The notes below the pieces were generated by a model. The model saw nothing but the letters and a program-made list of their open reading frames with translations, did not search any database and was not told the DNA's origin. From Bhargavaea ullalensis (GTDB lineage: Bacteria; Bacillota; Bacilli; Bacillales_A; Planococcaceae): a stretch of 64,000 nucleotides of DNA. The stretch lies in the NCBI RefSeq assembly GCF_040545425.1, contig NZ_JBEPLW010000011.1; one strand, 5' to 3'. The first letter of the stretch is position 1. Each line of letters starts with the position of its first letter. Below are positions 1-8,202 of the stretch, in pieces. Made by a program: the position numbers and the translations under genes.

Positions 1-40
1 TAAGCGAGGGCCCGCAGCGGAAATCCGAAGGATGTTCAGG

Positions 41-90
41 AAAAAGAAAAACTGTAGCCAAAGGAGCATTAGGCTCACTTTGTCTACAGT
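41..90 (-). terminator. Intrinsic terminator of the DegV-family gene
   Basis: Read on the minus strand, the long imperfect hairpin at 51-90 (outer arms ACTGTAG/CTACAGT, inner arms CAAAG/CTTTG and GAGC/GCTC) is followed by a T-rich tract at 41-50. It lies downstream of the gene ending at 148. Confidence 0.75.
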
Positions 91-93
91 CTG

Positions 94-127
94 AAACCGC
101 TTCCGCCGTATGTGGCGGAAGCGGTTT
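94..127. other. Perfect 14-bp hairpin next to the terminator
   Basis: AAACCGCTTCCGCC and its exact reverse complement flank a 6-nt loop. No T tract follows on either strand, so this may be a 3-prime stabilising stem in the 3-prime UTR of the DegV-family gene rather than a second terminator. Confidence 0.5.
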
Positions 128-147
128 GGCCGTTGGTCCGGAAACCG

Positions 148-999
148 TCAGTCGAAGTCGTACCAGAGGACGGCCATCGTCCCTTCGCCGGCGTGGGCGG
201 CAAGGACGGAGGCGATGTCACCGGTCTCCACTTCAAGGCCCGGCATCGCGCTGATCATCTGCTCCTTGAGACGGCCGGCTTCTTCCGGGCTGTCGGCGTG
301 CATGAGCCGGATCTTCCGGCGGCCTGCTTCGTAGGCGGCGCCGACCTGGTCGGCGAGATAGCGGAAGGCTTTTTTCTCGGACCGGACCTTGTCGATGACC
401 TCCAGTTTGCCGTCCGGGGAAATTTCGATGATCGGCTTGATTTTCAGCATGCTGCCGAGGTAGAACTGGACGCTGCCCATGCGCCCGCCTTTGTACAGCT
501 GATTGAGCCGGCCGATGTAGATGAATGAATGTGCGGTTCCGGCACGGGAGTTGAGGATGGCCGTGATTTCATCCCGTTCCTTTCCTTCGGCCTGGAGCTT
601 CATTCCGAGCAGGACGAGGCCGGTCAGGCCGTGGGAAACTGATTTGGAATCAATGACCTTGACGTCGAACCCGCTCAGCGCGGCCCCCGATACGGCCGAG
701 CCATAAGTTCCGCTCAGCTCCGACGCCAAGGTGATGCAGACGCCCTGCTCGTACCGGCCGGCAAGATGGTCGAACAGTTCGGCAAACCGGCCGGCGGACG
801 GCTGGGAAGTTTTCGGGAGGTCGTCGGATGTGCGGATCATTTCATACAGCTGCACCGGCTTCAAATCGATGCCGTCAATGTACTCCTTGTCCCCGAAAAT
901 GATGTTCAGCGGCACGACGTATAAGTCCGGATGGCTTGCCAGTTCATGCGGGATGTGGGCTGTGCTGTCCACGATCCACGCGATCTTCTTTTTCTCCAT
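148..999 (-). CDS. DegV family fatty-acid-binding protein
   Basis: A 283-residue protein of normal DegV/FakB length. Seen: an N-terminal VDST at about residues 10-13 and TSQPSAGRF at about 64-72. These are the family signatures around the bound fatty acid. Members carry a single acyl chain, and FakB-type members present it to the FakA kinase for phosphorylation; which role applies here cannot be told from sequence. ATG at 999 is preferred because a GGGAGGAG ribosome site lies about 6 bases upstream; a longer open frame to 1104 has no such site. It stands alone, with its own terminator, downstream of plsY on the same strand. Both touch acyl-chain metabolism, but the hairpin between them suggests separate transcripts. 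Confidence 0.88.
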   Translation of the reverse strand: MEKKKIAWIVDSTAHIPHELASHPDLYVVPLNIIFGDKEYIDGIDLKPVQLYEMIRTSDDLPKTSQPSAGRFAELFDHLAGRYEQGVCITLASELSGTYGSAVSGAALSGFDVKVIDSKSVSHGLTGLVLLGMKLQAEGKERDEITAILNSRAGTAHSFIYIGRLNQLYKGGRMGSVQFYLGSMLKIKPIIEISPDGKLEVIDKVRSEKKAFRYLADQVGAAYEAGRRKIRLMHADSPEEAGRLKEQMISAMPGLEVETGDIASVLAAHAGEGTMAVLWYDFD

Positions 1000-1069
1000 G
1001 CAATCTCCTCCCGTCTTTTCCTGATTGTTTTCTTCACTATAGCATATGGGCGGAACAGAGAATTGATGA

Positions 1070-1107
1070 AACAAAGAAAAGCCGATGTTATGTTGCCATA
1101 ACATCGG
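1070..1107 (-). terminator. Intrinsic terminator downstream of plsY
   Basis: On the minus strand an 11-bp perfect stem (CCGATGTTATG, loop GCAA, CATAACATCGG at 1082-1107) is followed by CTTTTCTTTGTTT. It separates plsY from the DegV-family gene. Confidence 0.8.
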
Positions 1108-1143
1108 ATCTAAGATAAAAATGCATTATCCACACGAAAGCAT

Positions 1144-1704
1144 TTACCGGTCCAGAGTCTCCCGGAAGTCGTCCCGGTGTCGGATCAGGACGAGGGAGGC
1201 CGCAATGAGCAACGGCCAGGAATCGTCCAGCCGTCCGTTGAACAGGAGGGCGAGCGTCCAGGCGGCAAATCCCGCTGGCATCGCAAGGACCGCATTCCGG
1301 TAAGGGAGCCAGGCTGCGGCCGTTCCGATGATCAGCCCAACCACTGTGACGGGCGAGAAGGCGAGCGCGGCACCGAGAAACGTGGAAACGCCTTTCCCGC
1401 CCTTCCGTCCGAACAGCGGAAGCACATGTCCGGACACCGCCATCAGCCCGCCGGCCGCAACAAGCGCTTCCGGCATTCCGAGCGCCCGTCCGGCGATCAC
1501 CGGAGCCGCGCCTTTCAATGCATCGACAAGAAAGACGGCCAAAAATCCGGTTATGCCGAACAGTCGGCCTGCGTTGCGTGCACCGGGATTCCCGCTGCCT
1601 GCAGTCCGCGGGTCTGCGCCTTTCAGCCGGCCGACCGCGACGGCCGCCATAAAAGTGCCGACGAGCCAGCAAGTCGCCAAATATGCAACGGTTTTCATAA
1701 ACAT
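1144..1704 (-). CDS. plsY: Glycerol-3-phosphate acyltransferase PlsY
   Basis: A 186-residue integral membrane protein that transfers the acyl group of acyl-phosphate to glycerol-3-phosphate, the first step of phospholipid synthesis in Firmicutes. Seen: about five hydrophobic helices, the loop GSGNPGARNAGR at about residues 37-48 (family form GSGNxGATNxxR) and GHVLPLFGRKGGKGVST (family form GHxxxxxxxxKGGKG). The proline and arginine in the first loop are unusual, so this could be a second PlsY paralog rather than the main enzyme. GTG at 1713, ATG at 1704 and ATG at 1698 are possible starts; ATG 1704 has the best spacing from the GGGGGTG site. Confidence 0.85.
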   Translation of the reverse strand: MFMKTVAYLATCWLVGTFMAAVAVGRLKGADPRTAGSGNPGARNAGRLFGITGFLAVFLVDALKGAAPVIAGRALGMPEALVAAGGLMAVSGHVLPLFGRKGGKGVSTFLGAALAFSPVTVVGLIIGTAAAWLPYRNAVLAMPAGFAAWTLALLFNGRLDDSWPLLIAASLVLIRHRDDFRETLDR

Positions 1705-1766
1705 CGAATGCACCCCCGCTCTTTGCTATAATCAAGGGGATCATAGAATGAAGGAGAATGTTGCAA

Positions 1767-2372
1767 ATGAATCCGACATCCACATCCATGGGCGTCCGAC
1801 AAGCCGTCACCGAACGCCGGTCCATCAAGAAGTTCAACGGGGAGCCCGTTCCCCGCGAAGCCGTCATGGAGATCCTTTCCGATTCCCGGTTCGCCCCGAA
1901 CCACGGCAAGCGCGAGCCGTGGCGCTTTGTTGCCGGAGCGGGAGAAAACCTGAAGGACATCCAGGAGCTCATCCGGGAGTTTGCGCTTCCGACTTGGCGC
2001 GACATGACGCCGGAAGCACTCGAACGCCAGTCCGGAAAGTTCATGGATCCCGGTGCGATCGTGTTTGCCGTCGTTCCGACCGATGCGCGGCAGAAAGAGC
2101 GGCTTGAAGATTACATGGCGATTGCCGCTTTCATGCAAAACGCCCAGCTCCTCGCGTGGGAGAAGGGGATCGGCACGTGCATCAAGACACCGGCCTACCT
2201 GGATCATCCCAAATTCCGCGAAGCGCTGGGCGCAAAAGCGGGGGAGCGGGTCATCGCCATGCTTCAGTTCGGCCATTACGACGCATTGCCGAAAGAATGG
2301 GCCCACACCCCGATTGAAGATAAAGTGATGTTTTATTCGGCGGACGCAAGCGCATCCGACACTTCGAAATAA
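1767..2372 (+). CDS. Nitroreductase family protein
   Basis: A 201-residue FMN-dependent NAD(P)H oxidoreductase of the NfsA/FRase fold. Seen: the N-terminal FMN phosphate signature ERRSIKKFNGEPVP, FAPNHGKREPWRF in the substrate/FMN region, and a C-terminal GIGTCIKTPAYL, which resembles YdjA/YfhC-type small nitroreductases. The physiological substrate cannot be predicted. ATG 1767 is chosen over ATG 1758 because the AAGGAG at 1751-1756 lies 10 bases before the first and only 1 base before the second. It is divergent from plsY, and its last 40 bp overlap the 3-prime end of the convergent M20 peptidase gene. Confidence 0.85.
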   Translation: MNPTSTSMGVRQAVTERRSIKKFNGEPVPREAVMEILSDSRFAPNHGKREPWRFVAGAGENLKDIQELIREFALPTWRDMTPEALERQSGKFMDPGAIVFAVVPTDARQKERLEDYMAIAAFMQNAQLLAWEKGIGTCIKTPAYLDHPKFREALGAKAGERVIAMLQFGHYDALPKEWAHTPIEDKVMFYSADASASDTSK

Positions 2373-3724
2373 TAGTCGCCGATCACCCGGAGCCCCTTAT
2401 CGAAGTTTTCCAGATGGAAGTGCTCGTTCGGCGCATGGAAGTTCTCGCTCGAAAGGCCGAAGCCCATGAGGACAACCGGAAGACCGAGAATTTCATCGAA
2501 CGCCGCCACGATCGGAATCGATCCGCCGCCGCGAGTATAGGCAGTCGGGACCTTGTACACAGCTTCATACGATTTGCCCGCAGCCTGGATGGCCGGGTGG
2601 TCGTACGGGGTGAGGAACGGCTTTCCTTTATCGAATTCCGTGACGGTCACGTCGACACCGGCAGGTTGATGCGCTTCGATATGCGCCCGGAGCTTGGAGA
2701 CAATCTCATCCGGATCCTGGTCGGGTACGAGCCGGCAGGTGATCTTCGCGCCGGCTTCCGCAGGCAGGACAGTCTTGATGCCTTCGCCCGAGAATCCGCC
2801 AAAGATGCCATTGATCTCAAGCGTAGGGCGGATCCAGGTGCGCTCCGTATATGAATACCCAGGTTCACCGAAGAGCTCCTTCACACCGAGCTCTTTTTTC
2901 TCTTTTTCCTCGTCGACGCCGAGCTTGGCATATTCCGCCCGCTCTTCATCGCTTGCAGGCCGGACATTTTCATAGAAGCCGTCGACCGTAATGGTGCCTT
3001 CCTTGTCTTTGAAGGAGGCAAGAAGTTCCACGAGCGCATCGATTGCATTGCGCACCGCACCGCCGTACAGGCCGGAGTGAAGGTCGCCCTTCGCGCCTTT
3101 TACATCAATCTGAATACCGGCGAGGCCGCGCAGCCCGTAGCAGACGGCCGGCTGTCCGGGTCCCTGCATGCCGGTGTCGGAAATGACGATGACGTCTGCG
3201 GCAAGCTTGTCCTTGTGGTCCTCGACGTATTTCGGAAGGTGCGGGCTGCCGATTTCCTCTTCGCCCTCGATGCAGAACTTCACGTTCACAGGGAGGGTGC
3301 CGTTCGTCTTGAACAGCGCCTCGACTGCCTTCACATGCATGAACACCTGCCCTTTGTCGTCGCTCGCGCCCCGCGCATACAACTTGTTGTCGCGCACTTC
3401 CGGCTGGAACGGTTCGCTGTCCCATAGATGAAGCGGGTCGACGGGCTGTACGTCATAATGACCATAGATGAGGAGTGTCGGCTGGCCTTCCGCATGCAGC
3501 CAGTCCGCGTACACAACCGGATGTCCCGGCGTGTCGTCGATCGAAATGTTCTCCAGTCCGGCTGCTTTCATCGAGCCGGCCAGCCACTCGGCCGCCTTTT
3601 TCATGTCCGGCTTGTGTTCGGAAAGGGAGCTGATGCTCGGAATGCTGAGGAAATCTTTCAGTTCTGCAAGGTGCTCGTCGCGATGTTCCTCGAAATAGCG
3701 GTCCAATTCTTTGAGATGATCCAT
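2333..3724 (-). CDS. M20 family metallopeptidase (dipeptidase)
   Basis: A 463-residue zinc exopeptidase of the M20/M25/M40 family, probably cytosolic and acting on dipeptides or small peptides. Seen: YGHYDVQP (first zinc histidine, about residue 89), GASDDKGQ (bridging aspartate), EGEEEIGS (catalytic glutamate and metal ligand), SDTG, and the C-terminal HAPNEHFHLENF. The lid domain between about 190 and 330 is intact. ATG 3724 has AAGGAGTG 5-12 bases upstream. The frame stays open for another 500 codons antisense to the transporter gene next door; that part is not coding. The 3-prime end overlaps the nitroreductase gene tail to tail. Confidence 0.9.
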   Translation of the reverse strand: MDHLKELDRYFEEHRDEHLAELKDFLSIPSISSLSEHKPDMKKAAEWLAGSMKAAGLENISIDDTPGHPVVYADWLHAEGQPTLLIYGHYDVQPVDPLHLWDSEPFQPEVRDNKLYARGASDDKGQVFMHVKAVEALFKTNGTLPVNVKFCIEGEEEIGSPHLPKYVEDHKDKLAADVIVISDTGMQGPGQPAVCYGLRGLAGIQIDVKGAKGDLHSGLYGGAVRNAIDALVELLASFKDKEGTITVDGFYENVRPASDEERAEYAKLGVDEEKEKKELGVKELFGEPGYSYTERTWIRPTLEINGIFGGFSGEGIKTVLPAEAGAKITCRLVPDQDPDEIVSKLRAHIEAHQPAGVDVTVTEFDKGKPFLTPYDHPAIQAAGKSYEAVYKVPTAYTRGGGSIPIVAAFDEILGLPVVLMGFGLSSENFHAPNEHFHLENFDKGLRVIGDYYFEVSDALASAE

Positions 3725-3886
3725 ATGAACACTCCTTCTTTGATTCCATAATCTAAAATCAAGTATAACAGAAAGGGCGGAAAGCGGATTCATTTGCCTT
3801 TTTTGAGGGAAGTATTGTGGTATGATGGGAAAAAGTAATTTGAATTCATCGTAAACTCGGCTCTTCAGCCACGGGAGGAATGGCCT

Positions 3887-5146
3887 TTGTTTATCATCTT
3901 GGGTGTTCTGTTGTTCCTGTCCTTCTTCTTCTCGGGCAGCGAAACGGCACTGACCGCCACGAATAAGATGAAAGTGCAGCTCCGCGCCGACCAGGGCGAC
4001 CGGAAAGCGCAGAAGCTGCTGAAGCTGATCGACAAGCCCGACCGCATGATCACTACAATTTTGATCGGCAACAATATCGTCAACATTCTCCTGCCGACCC
4101 TCTTGACGGCAATCGCCATCGACAAGGGCTGGCAGGTCGGTGTGGCGACGACGATCCTGACGATTGCGCTCATCATCTTCGGGGAAGTGTTGCCGAAGAC
4201 GATTGCCGCCACTTTTTCTGAGCGGGTGGCTTATCTGGTGTTCCCGGTGATCCGGATGCTCGTCATCGTGCTTTCGCCGCTCACTTACCTGCTGTCCTTG
4301 TTCACCAATGTCTTCATCCGCATTATTTCGAGGGGGGCGGTGACGGAAGCGACGCTGACAAAAGAGGATCTCCGGTCCATGGTCGACATCGCCTCGACGG
4401 AAGGCACATTTGAAGAAGCGGAATCCATCCGGCTGAAAGGGATCCTCGACTTTCCGGAGAAGGACGTGTCCGACGTCATGTCGGCACACCGGACGGAAGT
4501 GGTCGGGGTGCCGCTGGATGCGACCTACGAAGAAGTGCGGGACACGATCCTCGATCACTGGTACACGCGTTATCCGGTCTACGTGGAGAATATGGACAAC
4601 ATCGTCGGCATGTTTTATTCCAAGGCGCTCATCGAATGGTCGATGAAGCCGCAGATGAAACTGGAGGACATCATGGACAGGGAACCGCTCTTCGTTGTGG
4701 AGACACTGAGCGTCGAGCGGGTGTTCCGGATGATGCTCATGAAGAAGAAACACATCGCCGTCGTGCTCGACGAATACGGCGGCACGCTCGGCATCGTCAC
4801 CCATGAAGACATCATCGAGGAAATGATCGGCCAGGACATCGAAGACGAAACCGACCAGGAAGACGAAGTGCTCGTCTACGAAATGACCGATTCGAAGCTT
4901 GAATGCTCCGGCCGTCTGGAGCTGGACGATGTCATGGAGTCTTTCCGGAAAGAAATGCCGGGCGAGCACGAAACCGTCGGCGGCTTCGTCCTCCAGCAGC
5001 TTGGGCATATCCCCGAGCCCGGCGAAAAGTTCACAGCCGGCAATCTCGACATCATCATCGAAGAAATGAACCGCAACCGCATCACCCGCATGCTCATCAC
5101 CAAGCGCAGCAATGGGCTGGAGGAAGCGGCGGGAACTGAAGAATGA
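3887..5146 (+). CDS. CNNM/HlyC-CorC family membrane transporter (Mg2+ efflux type)
   Basis: A 419-residue protein with the domain order of the CNNM family: DUF21 membrane domain (about 1-170, with FFSGSETALTATNKMK at the start of the pore region and IGNNIVNILLPT), a CBS pair (about 190-315), and a C-terminal CorC_HlyC domain (about 335-410). Bacterial relatives such as MpfA export Mg2+ or Co2+, with ATP/Mg sensing by the CBS pair. TTG at 3887 is the start, with GGGAGG eight bases upstream. It is divergent from the M20 peptidase gene and followed by a strong terminator. The exported ion is inferred from the family. Confidence 0.88.
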   Translation: MFIILGVLLFLSFFFSGSETALTATNKMKVQLRADQGDRKAQKLLKLIDKPDRMITTILIGNNIVNILLPTLLTAIAIDKGWQVGVATTILTIALIIFGEVLPKTIAATFSERVAYLVFPVIRMLVIVLSPLTYLLSLFTNVFIRIISRGAVTEATLTKEDLRSMVDIASTEGTFEEAESIRLKGILDFPEKDVSDVMSAHRTEVVGVPLDATYEEVRDTILDHWYTRYPVYVENMDNIVGMFYSKALIEWSMKPQMKLEDIMDREPLFVVETLSVERVFRMMLMKKKHIAVVLDEYGGTLGIVTHEDIIEEMIGQDIEDETDQEDEVLVYEMTDSKLECSGRLELDDVMESFRKEMPGEHETVGGFVLQQLGHIPEPGEKFTAGNLDIIIEEMNRNRITRMLITKRSNGLEEAAGTEE

Positions 5147-5155
5147 ACCAAGAGA

Positions 5156-5186
5156 GGCCGCCCGGTGTATCCGGGCGGCCATTTTG
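5156..5186 (+). terminator. Intrinsic terminator of the CNNM-type transporter gene
   Basis: Perfect 10-bp stem GGCCGCCCGG / CCGGGCGGCC with a 5-nt loop, followed by ATTTTG, ten bases after the stop codon. Confidence 0.85.
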
Positions 5187-5210
5187 ATGCGGATCGGGAG
5201 ATGGGAATCG

Positions 5211-5586
5211 GGTTTCGCGCTTAGAGAAGGAAGATCGCACTTAGCGGTGAGGATTCGCACTTAGAGAGGGGAGATCGCACTTAGCGGTGAAGTTTCGCAC
5301 TTAGAGAAGGAAGATCGCACTTAGCGGTGAGGATTCGCACTTAGAGAAGGAAGATCGCACTTAGCGGTGAAGTTTCGCACTTAGAGAAGGAAGATCGCAC
5401 TTAGCGGTGAAGTTTCGCACTTAGAGAGGGGAGATCGCACTTAGCGGTGAGGATTCGCACTTAGAGAAGGGAGATCGCACTTAGCGGTGAGGAATCGCAC
5501 TTAGAGAAGGAAAATCGCACTTAGCGATGAAGTTTCGCACTTAGAGAGGAGTGATCGCACTTAGCCGCCCGTGTTCGCACTACAAG
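5211..5586. repeat. 20-bp-step repeat array, family 1 (core TCGCACTTAG)
   Basis: TCGCAC followed by TTAG starts at 5235 and recurs every 20 bp without a slip to 5575 (18 copies), with a degenerate TCGCGC copy at 5215. The ten bases between cores vary but tend to alternate between AGAAGGAAGA-like and CGGTGAGGAT-like filler, giving a 40-bp higher-order pattern. The array fills most of the gap between the transporter terminator and the sigma factor gene. The same family recurs at 32022-32240. Confidence 0.95.
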
Positions 5587-5715
5587 ATCGCGGATCCCGC
5601 CTTTCTCCCTTTCTTACAGCTTTGTAATGTCGCTGAAAGAGAATCCGATGGAGTGCAAGGCGGACAATATAGGACAATGAGGTCAACAACGATCTAACGA
5701 ACGGAGGGATCGGCA

Positions 5716-6264
5716 ATGGCCGGTCAACAAGTTGAACTCATTTACGCAGAATATGAACGATTCATTTATCATCTTTGCCTGAAGCTTACGCGCAACAAGG
5801 ATGAGGCGGAGGACCTCATGCAGGATGTCTGGCTCAAAGTGGTGCGCAACGAGAAGTCGCTGGAGGGTGTGGACCATGTGAAGGCGTGGCTGACGACGAT
5901 CTGCATGAACACGTTCCGCGACCGCTACCGGAAGACGGTCCGGCGCAGCCAGCATGTGATGGAGCAGCCCGAGACGCTGGACGTGCCGATCCTGGACCTC
6001 GTTCCGTGTTCGGCGCCGACCGCCGAGGACTTGCTGGAGCGCGACGACCTGCGCGACATCGTCCAGTCGAAGCTGGGCGAGCTGGACGCCATTTACCGCA
6101 ATACGGTGCTTTACTTCTATGTGAACCAATACTCGCTCATCGAAATTGCGGAGCTGATGAAAGTGTCGATCGGCACGGTGAAGTCCCGCCTGTTCCGGGC
6201 AAAGCAGCGCCTGAAGGAAATGATGTTGCTGGATGACCAGGCCGCCGGATATGTCGGAGCCTAA
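5716..6264 (+). CDS. ECF-type RNA polymerase sigma factor
   Basis: A 182-residue sigma-70 family factor with region 2 (about 5-75; DEAEDLMQDVWLKV is the helix that contacts core polymerase and the -10 element) and region 4 (about 115-170; SLIEIAELMKVSIGTVKSRLFRAK is the helix-turn-helix for the -35 element). There is no region 3, as in ECF factors. ATG 5716 follows GGAGGG with about 8 bases spacing. No anti-sigma gene is adjacent: the next gene is a PLD-like enzyme behind a terminator. It may act in envelope stress like SigV/SigW/SigX, but its regulon cannot be read from this window. Confidence 0.88.
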   Translation: MAGQQVELIYAEYERFIYHLCLKLTRNKDEAEDLMQDVWLKVVRNEKSLEGVDHVKAWLTTICMNTFRDRYRKTVRRSQHVMEQPETLDVPILDLVPCSAPTAEDLLERDDLRDIVQSKLGELDAIYRNTVLYFYVNQYSLIEIAELMKVSIGTVKSRLFRAKQRLKEMMLLDDQAAGYVGA

Positions 6265-6279
6265 AATAGAAAACATTCA

Positions 6280-6308
6280 AGCCGGATCCTTTGAGGATGC
6301 GGCTTTTT
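6280..6308 (+). terminator. Intrinsic terminator of the sigma factor gene
   Basis: AGCCGGATCC / GGATGCGGCT stem with one mismatch and a TTTGA loop, followed by TTTTT, 16 bases after the stop. Confidence 0.8.
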
Positions 6309-6442
6309 ATCTTGCGACACCGATAGGACGCACTTGCCCCGCCCGGGTTCCCCGATGATGCCAAATAAATCACGTCCCGCACTCCGTTTTCCGCCCGGCC
6401 GGAAGGGGAATGAACAAGCAAGACAGACGGGAGGCGGCATTC

Positions 6443-7903
6443 ATGGGAAAGAAGAAGAAAAAGGAGTGGGGGACCGGGCGCAGAATCACCACGATCCTGA
6501 TCGCGTTGTTTGCTCTTTTGTACATCGGCGTATTTTTATGGCATACATACAAGCCGCTGCCGGCCGGCACGAGCTATGACGGCGAACTGCGCCGGACCAA
6601 CGACGTGGAGATGCTGACGGATCTGACTTTTTCGCAGACCGAGTCCAAGAAAGGGATGCAGCATGAGAATGAAATATTCGATGAAGTGTTCGCGATGATC
6701 GACCGTGCGGAAGACTTCATTGTCGCGGATTTTTTCCTTTACAACCGGTATTATGACGAAAACGAGAATTTCCCGAAGCTTGCCGAGGAGATGACGGAAA
6801 AGCTGGTGCAGAAGAAACGGGAAAATCCCGACATGCCGATCGTCTTTATCACCGATCCGGTCAATACGGGCTACGGATCTTACGAAACGAAGGAAATGCA
6901 GGAACTGGAGGCTGCGGGGGTTGACGTGGTCGTCACGAAGCTCGACCCGCTGCGGGACTCGACGCCGCTTTACTCGGGCGTATACCGGATCTTCTTCGGG
7001 TGGTGGGGACAGGATGGAAAGGGCTGGCTGCCCAACCCGATGGCGAGCGAGGCGCCGAAAATGACCGTCCGCTCTTATCTGAAGCTGCTGAACGTGAAGG
7101 CGAACCACCGCAAAGTGATCGTGACCGAAGAAGGCGTGCTCGTCAACTCGGGGAACCCGCATGATGCAAGCGGCTGGCACGGCAACGTCGCGTTCAAGGC
7201 GGGCGGCGAAGTGATCAACGACGTGCTCGAGGCGGAAGAAGCGGTCTCCCGATATTCCGGCGGGCCGGAGAAGCTGCCGCGCACCGAAGCGAAGGAGGAG
7301 CCGGACGGCCGCTACGGTGTCCAGTATGTCACGGAGTCGAAGATCTACGGCCATGTCCTGAAAGATATTCAAAAGGCGGGGAAGGGAGATGAAATCTGGC
7401 TGGGCATGTTTTACATCGCCAACCGCGATGTGATCAATGCGCTTTATGACGCGGCCGACCGCGGGGCGGATGTGCGGCTCGTGCTGGATCCAAACGAAAA
7501 TGCATTCGGCAACAAGAAAACCGGTCTGCCGAACAAGCCGGTCGTCGAGGAGATGCTCGAGGATTCCGGCGGCAAGATCCGGGTGAAGTTCTACAATACG
7601 GTGATCGGGCAGTACCATACGAAGCTCGTCTACGTGAAGACGGGGGACGTCGCCTCGATCTCGAGCGGCGCAGCGAACATGACCGACCGCGCGCTTGAAG
7701 ATTATAACCTCGAGTCGAACATCCGGATCGAGGGCGCGCCCGACCTCCCGCTCTTCAAGGAAATGGACGACTACTTCAACCGTCTATGGACAAATGAAGA
7801 CGCGCTCTTCACGATCGACGCCGAAGAAAAGCTGAACGGCTTCTCGCAGTTCCAGCGGATCATCTACGGACTGCAGGAACTTCTGAAGCTGACCACGTAC
7901 TAA
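6443..7903 (+). CDS. Membrane-anchored phospholipase D-like (cardiolipin synthase-related) protein
   Basis: A 486-residue protein with a basic N-terminus, one transmembrane helix (about 16-34) and two PLD half-domains. Seen: first HKD-like motif NHRKVIVTEEG (about residue 227), second YHTKLVYVKTG (about 392) followed by SSGAANMTDRAL. This is the HxK(x)4D-type active site of phosphatidyltransferases, although the D position is E in the first copy. The substrate is unknown; relatives include cardiolipin synthases and minor PLD-like proteins. ATG 6443 has GGGAGG eight bases upstream; an in-frame ATG at 6410 has a poorly spaced site. It is a single gene between two terminators. Confidence 0.8.
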   Translation: MGKKKKKEWGTGRRITTILIALFALLYIGVFLWHTYKPLPAGTSYDGELRRTNDVEMLTDLTFSQTESKKGMQHENEIFDEVFAMIDRAEDFIVADFFLYNRYYDENENFPKLAEEMTEKLVQKKRENPDMPIVFITDPVNTGYGSYETKEMQELEAAGVDVVVTKLDPLRDSTPLYSGVYRIFFGWWGQDGKGWLPNPMASEAPKMTVRSYLKLLNVKANHRKVIVTEEGVLVNSGNPHDASGWHGNVAFKAGGEVINDVLEAEEAVSRYSGGPEKLPRTEAKEEPDGRYGVQYVTESKIYGHVLKDIQKAGKGDEIWLGMFYIANRDVINALYDAADRGADVRLVLDPNENAFGNKKTGLPNKPVVEEMLEDSGGKIRVKFYNTVIGQYHTKLVYVKTGDVASISSGAANMTDRALEDYNLESNIRIEGAPDLPLFKEMDDYFNRLWTNEDALFTIDAEEKLNGFSQFQRIIYGLQELLKLTTY

Positions 7904-7916
7904 AATGCATCCACAT

Positions 7917-7957
7917 AAAAACGGCCTGCACACCGATGGTGGCGTGCGGGCCGTTTT
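7917..7957. terminator. Bidirectional terminator between convergent genes
   Basis: AAAACGGCC(T)GCAC stem pairing with GTGCGGGCCGTTTT, with A and T tracts on both sides. It serves the PLD-like gene (plus) and the small gene at 7957-8142 (minus). Confidence 0.8.
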
Positions 7958-8142
7958 CATTCAAGGGCGTCCAGCTGCCGGTTCAAGCCGGCAAGCCTTT
8001 GTTCCATCGCGGCAAGCCGTTCTTCCGCCTTCGCCACTTGATCGCCGTGCCCGGTCGACTCGAGCTTTTCGATGTCTCCCTGCAGGCTGATGTAGTCCAG
8101 CTTCAGCTCGGCGATTTCATTTTCCAGGGAACGTTTGTCCAT
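7957..8142 (-). CDS. Small coiled-coil protein, SE1832-like
   Basis: A 61-residue protein, MDKRSLENEIAELKLDY and onward, rich in E/K/L with heptad spacing and predicted to form a helical hairpin or coiled coil. It resembles the SE1832 family of small uncharacterised Firmicutes proteins; that match is from memory. ATG 8142 has AGGAGG eight bases upstream, which excludes the longer frame from 8169. The stop lies at the foot of the bidirectional terminator. Function is unknown. Confidence 0.7.
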   Translation of the reverse strand: MDKRSLENEIAELKLDYISLQGDIEKLESTGHGDQVAKAEERLAAMEQRLAGLNRQLDALE

Positions 8143-8202
8143 GCGGCACGCCTCCTTTGTCGACTGCATTGTATCACATCCGGCCGGGAAGCGTCCCGCC
8201 CG

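Noticed and set aside
3725..5260. N-terminal extension of the M20 peptidase frame to 975 residues
   Set aside because: The added part is antisense to the CNNM gene, has composition typical of a shadow frame (His/Arg rich), and the peptidase has its own ribosome site at 3729-3737.
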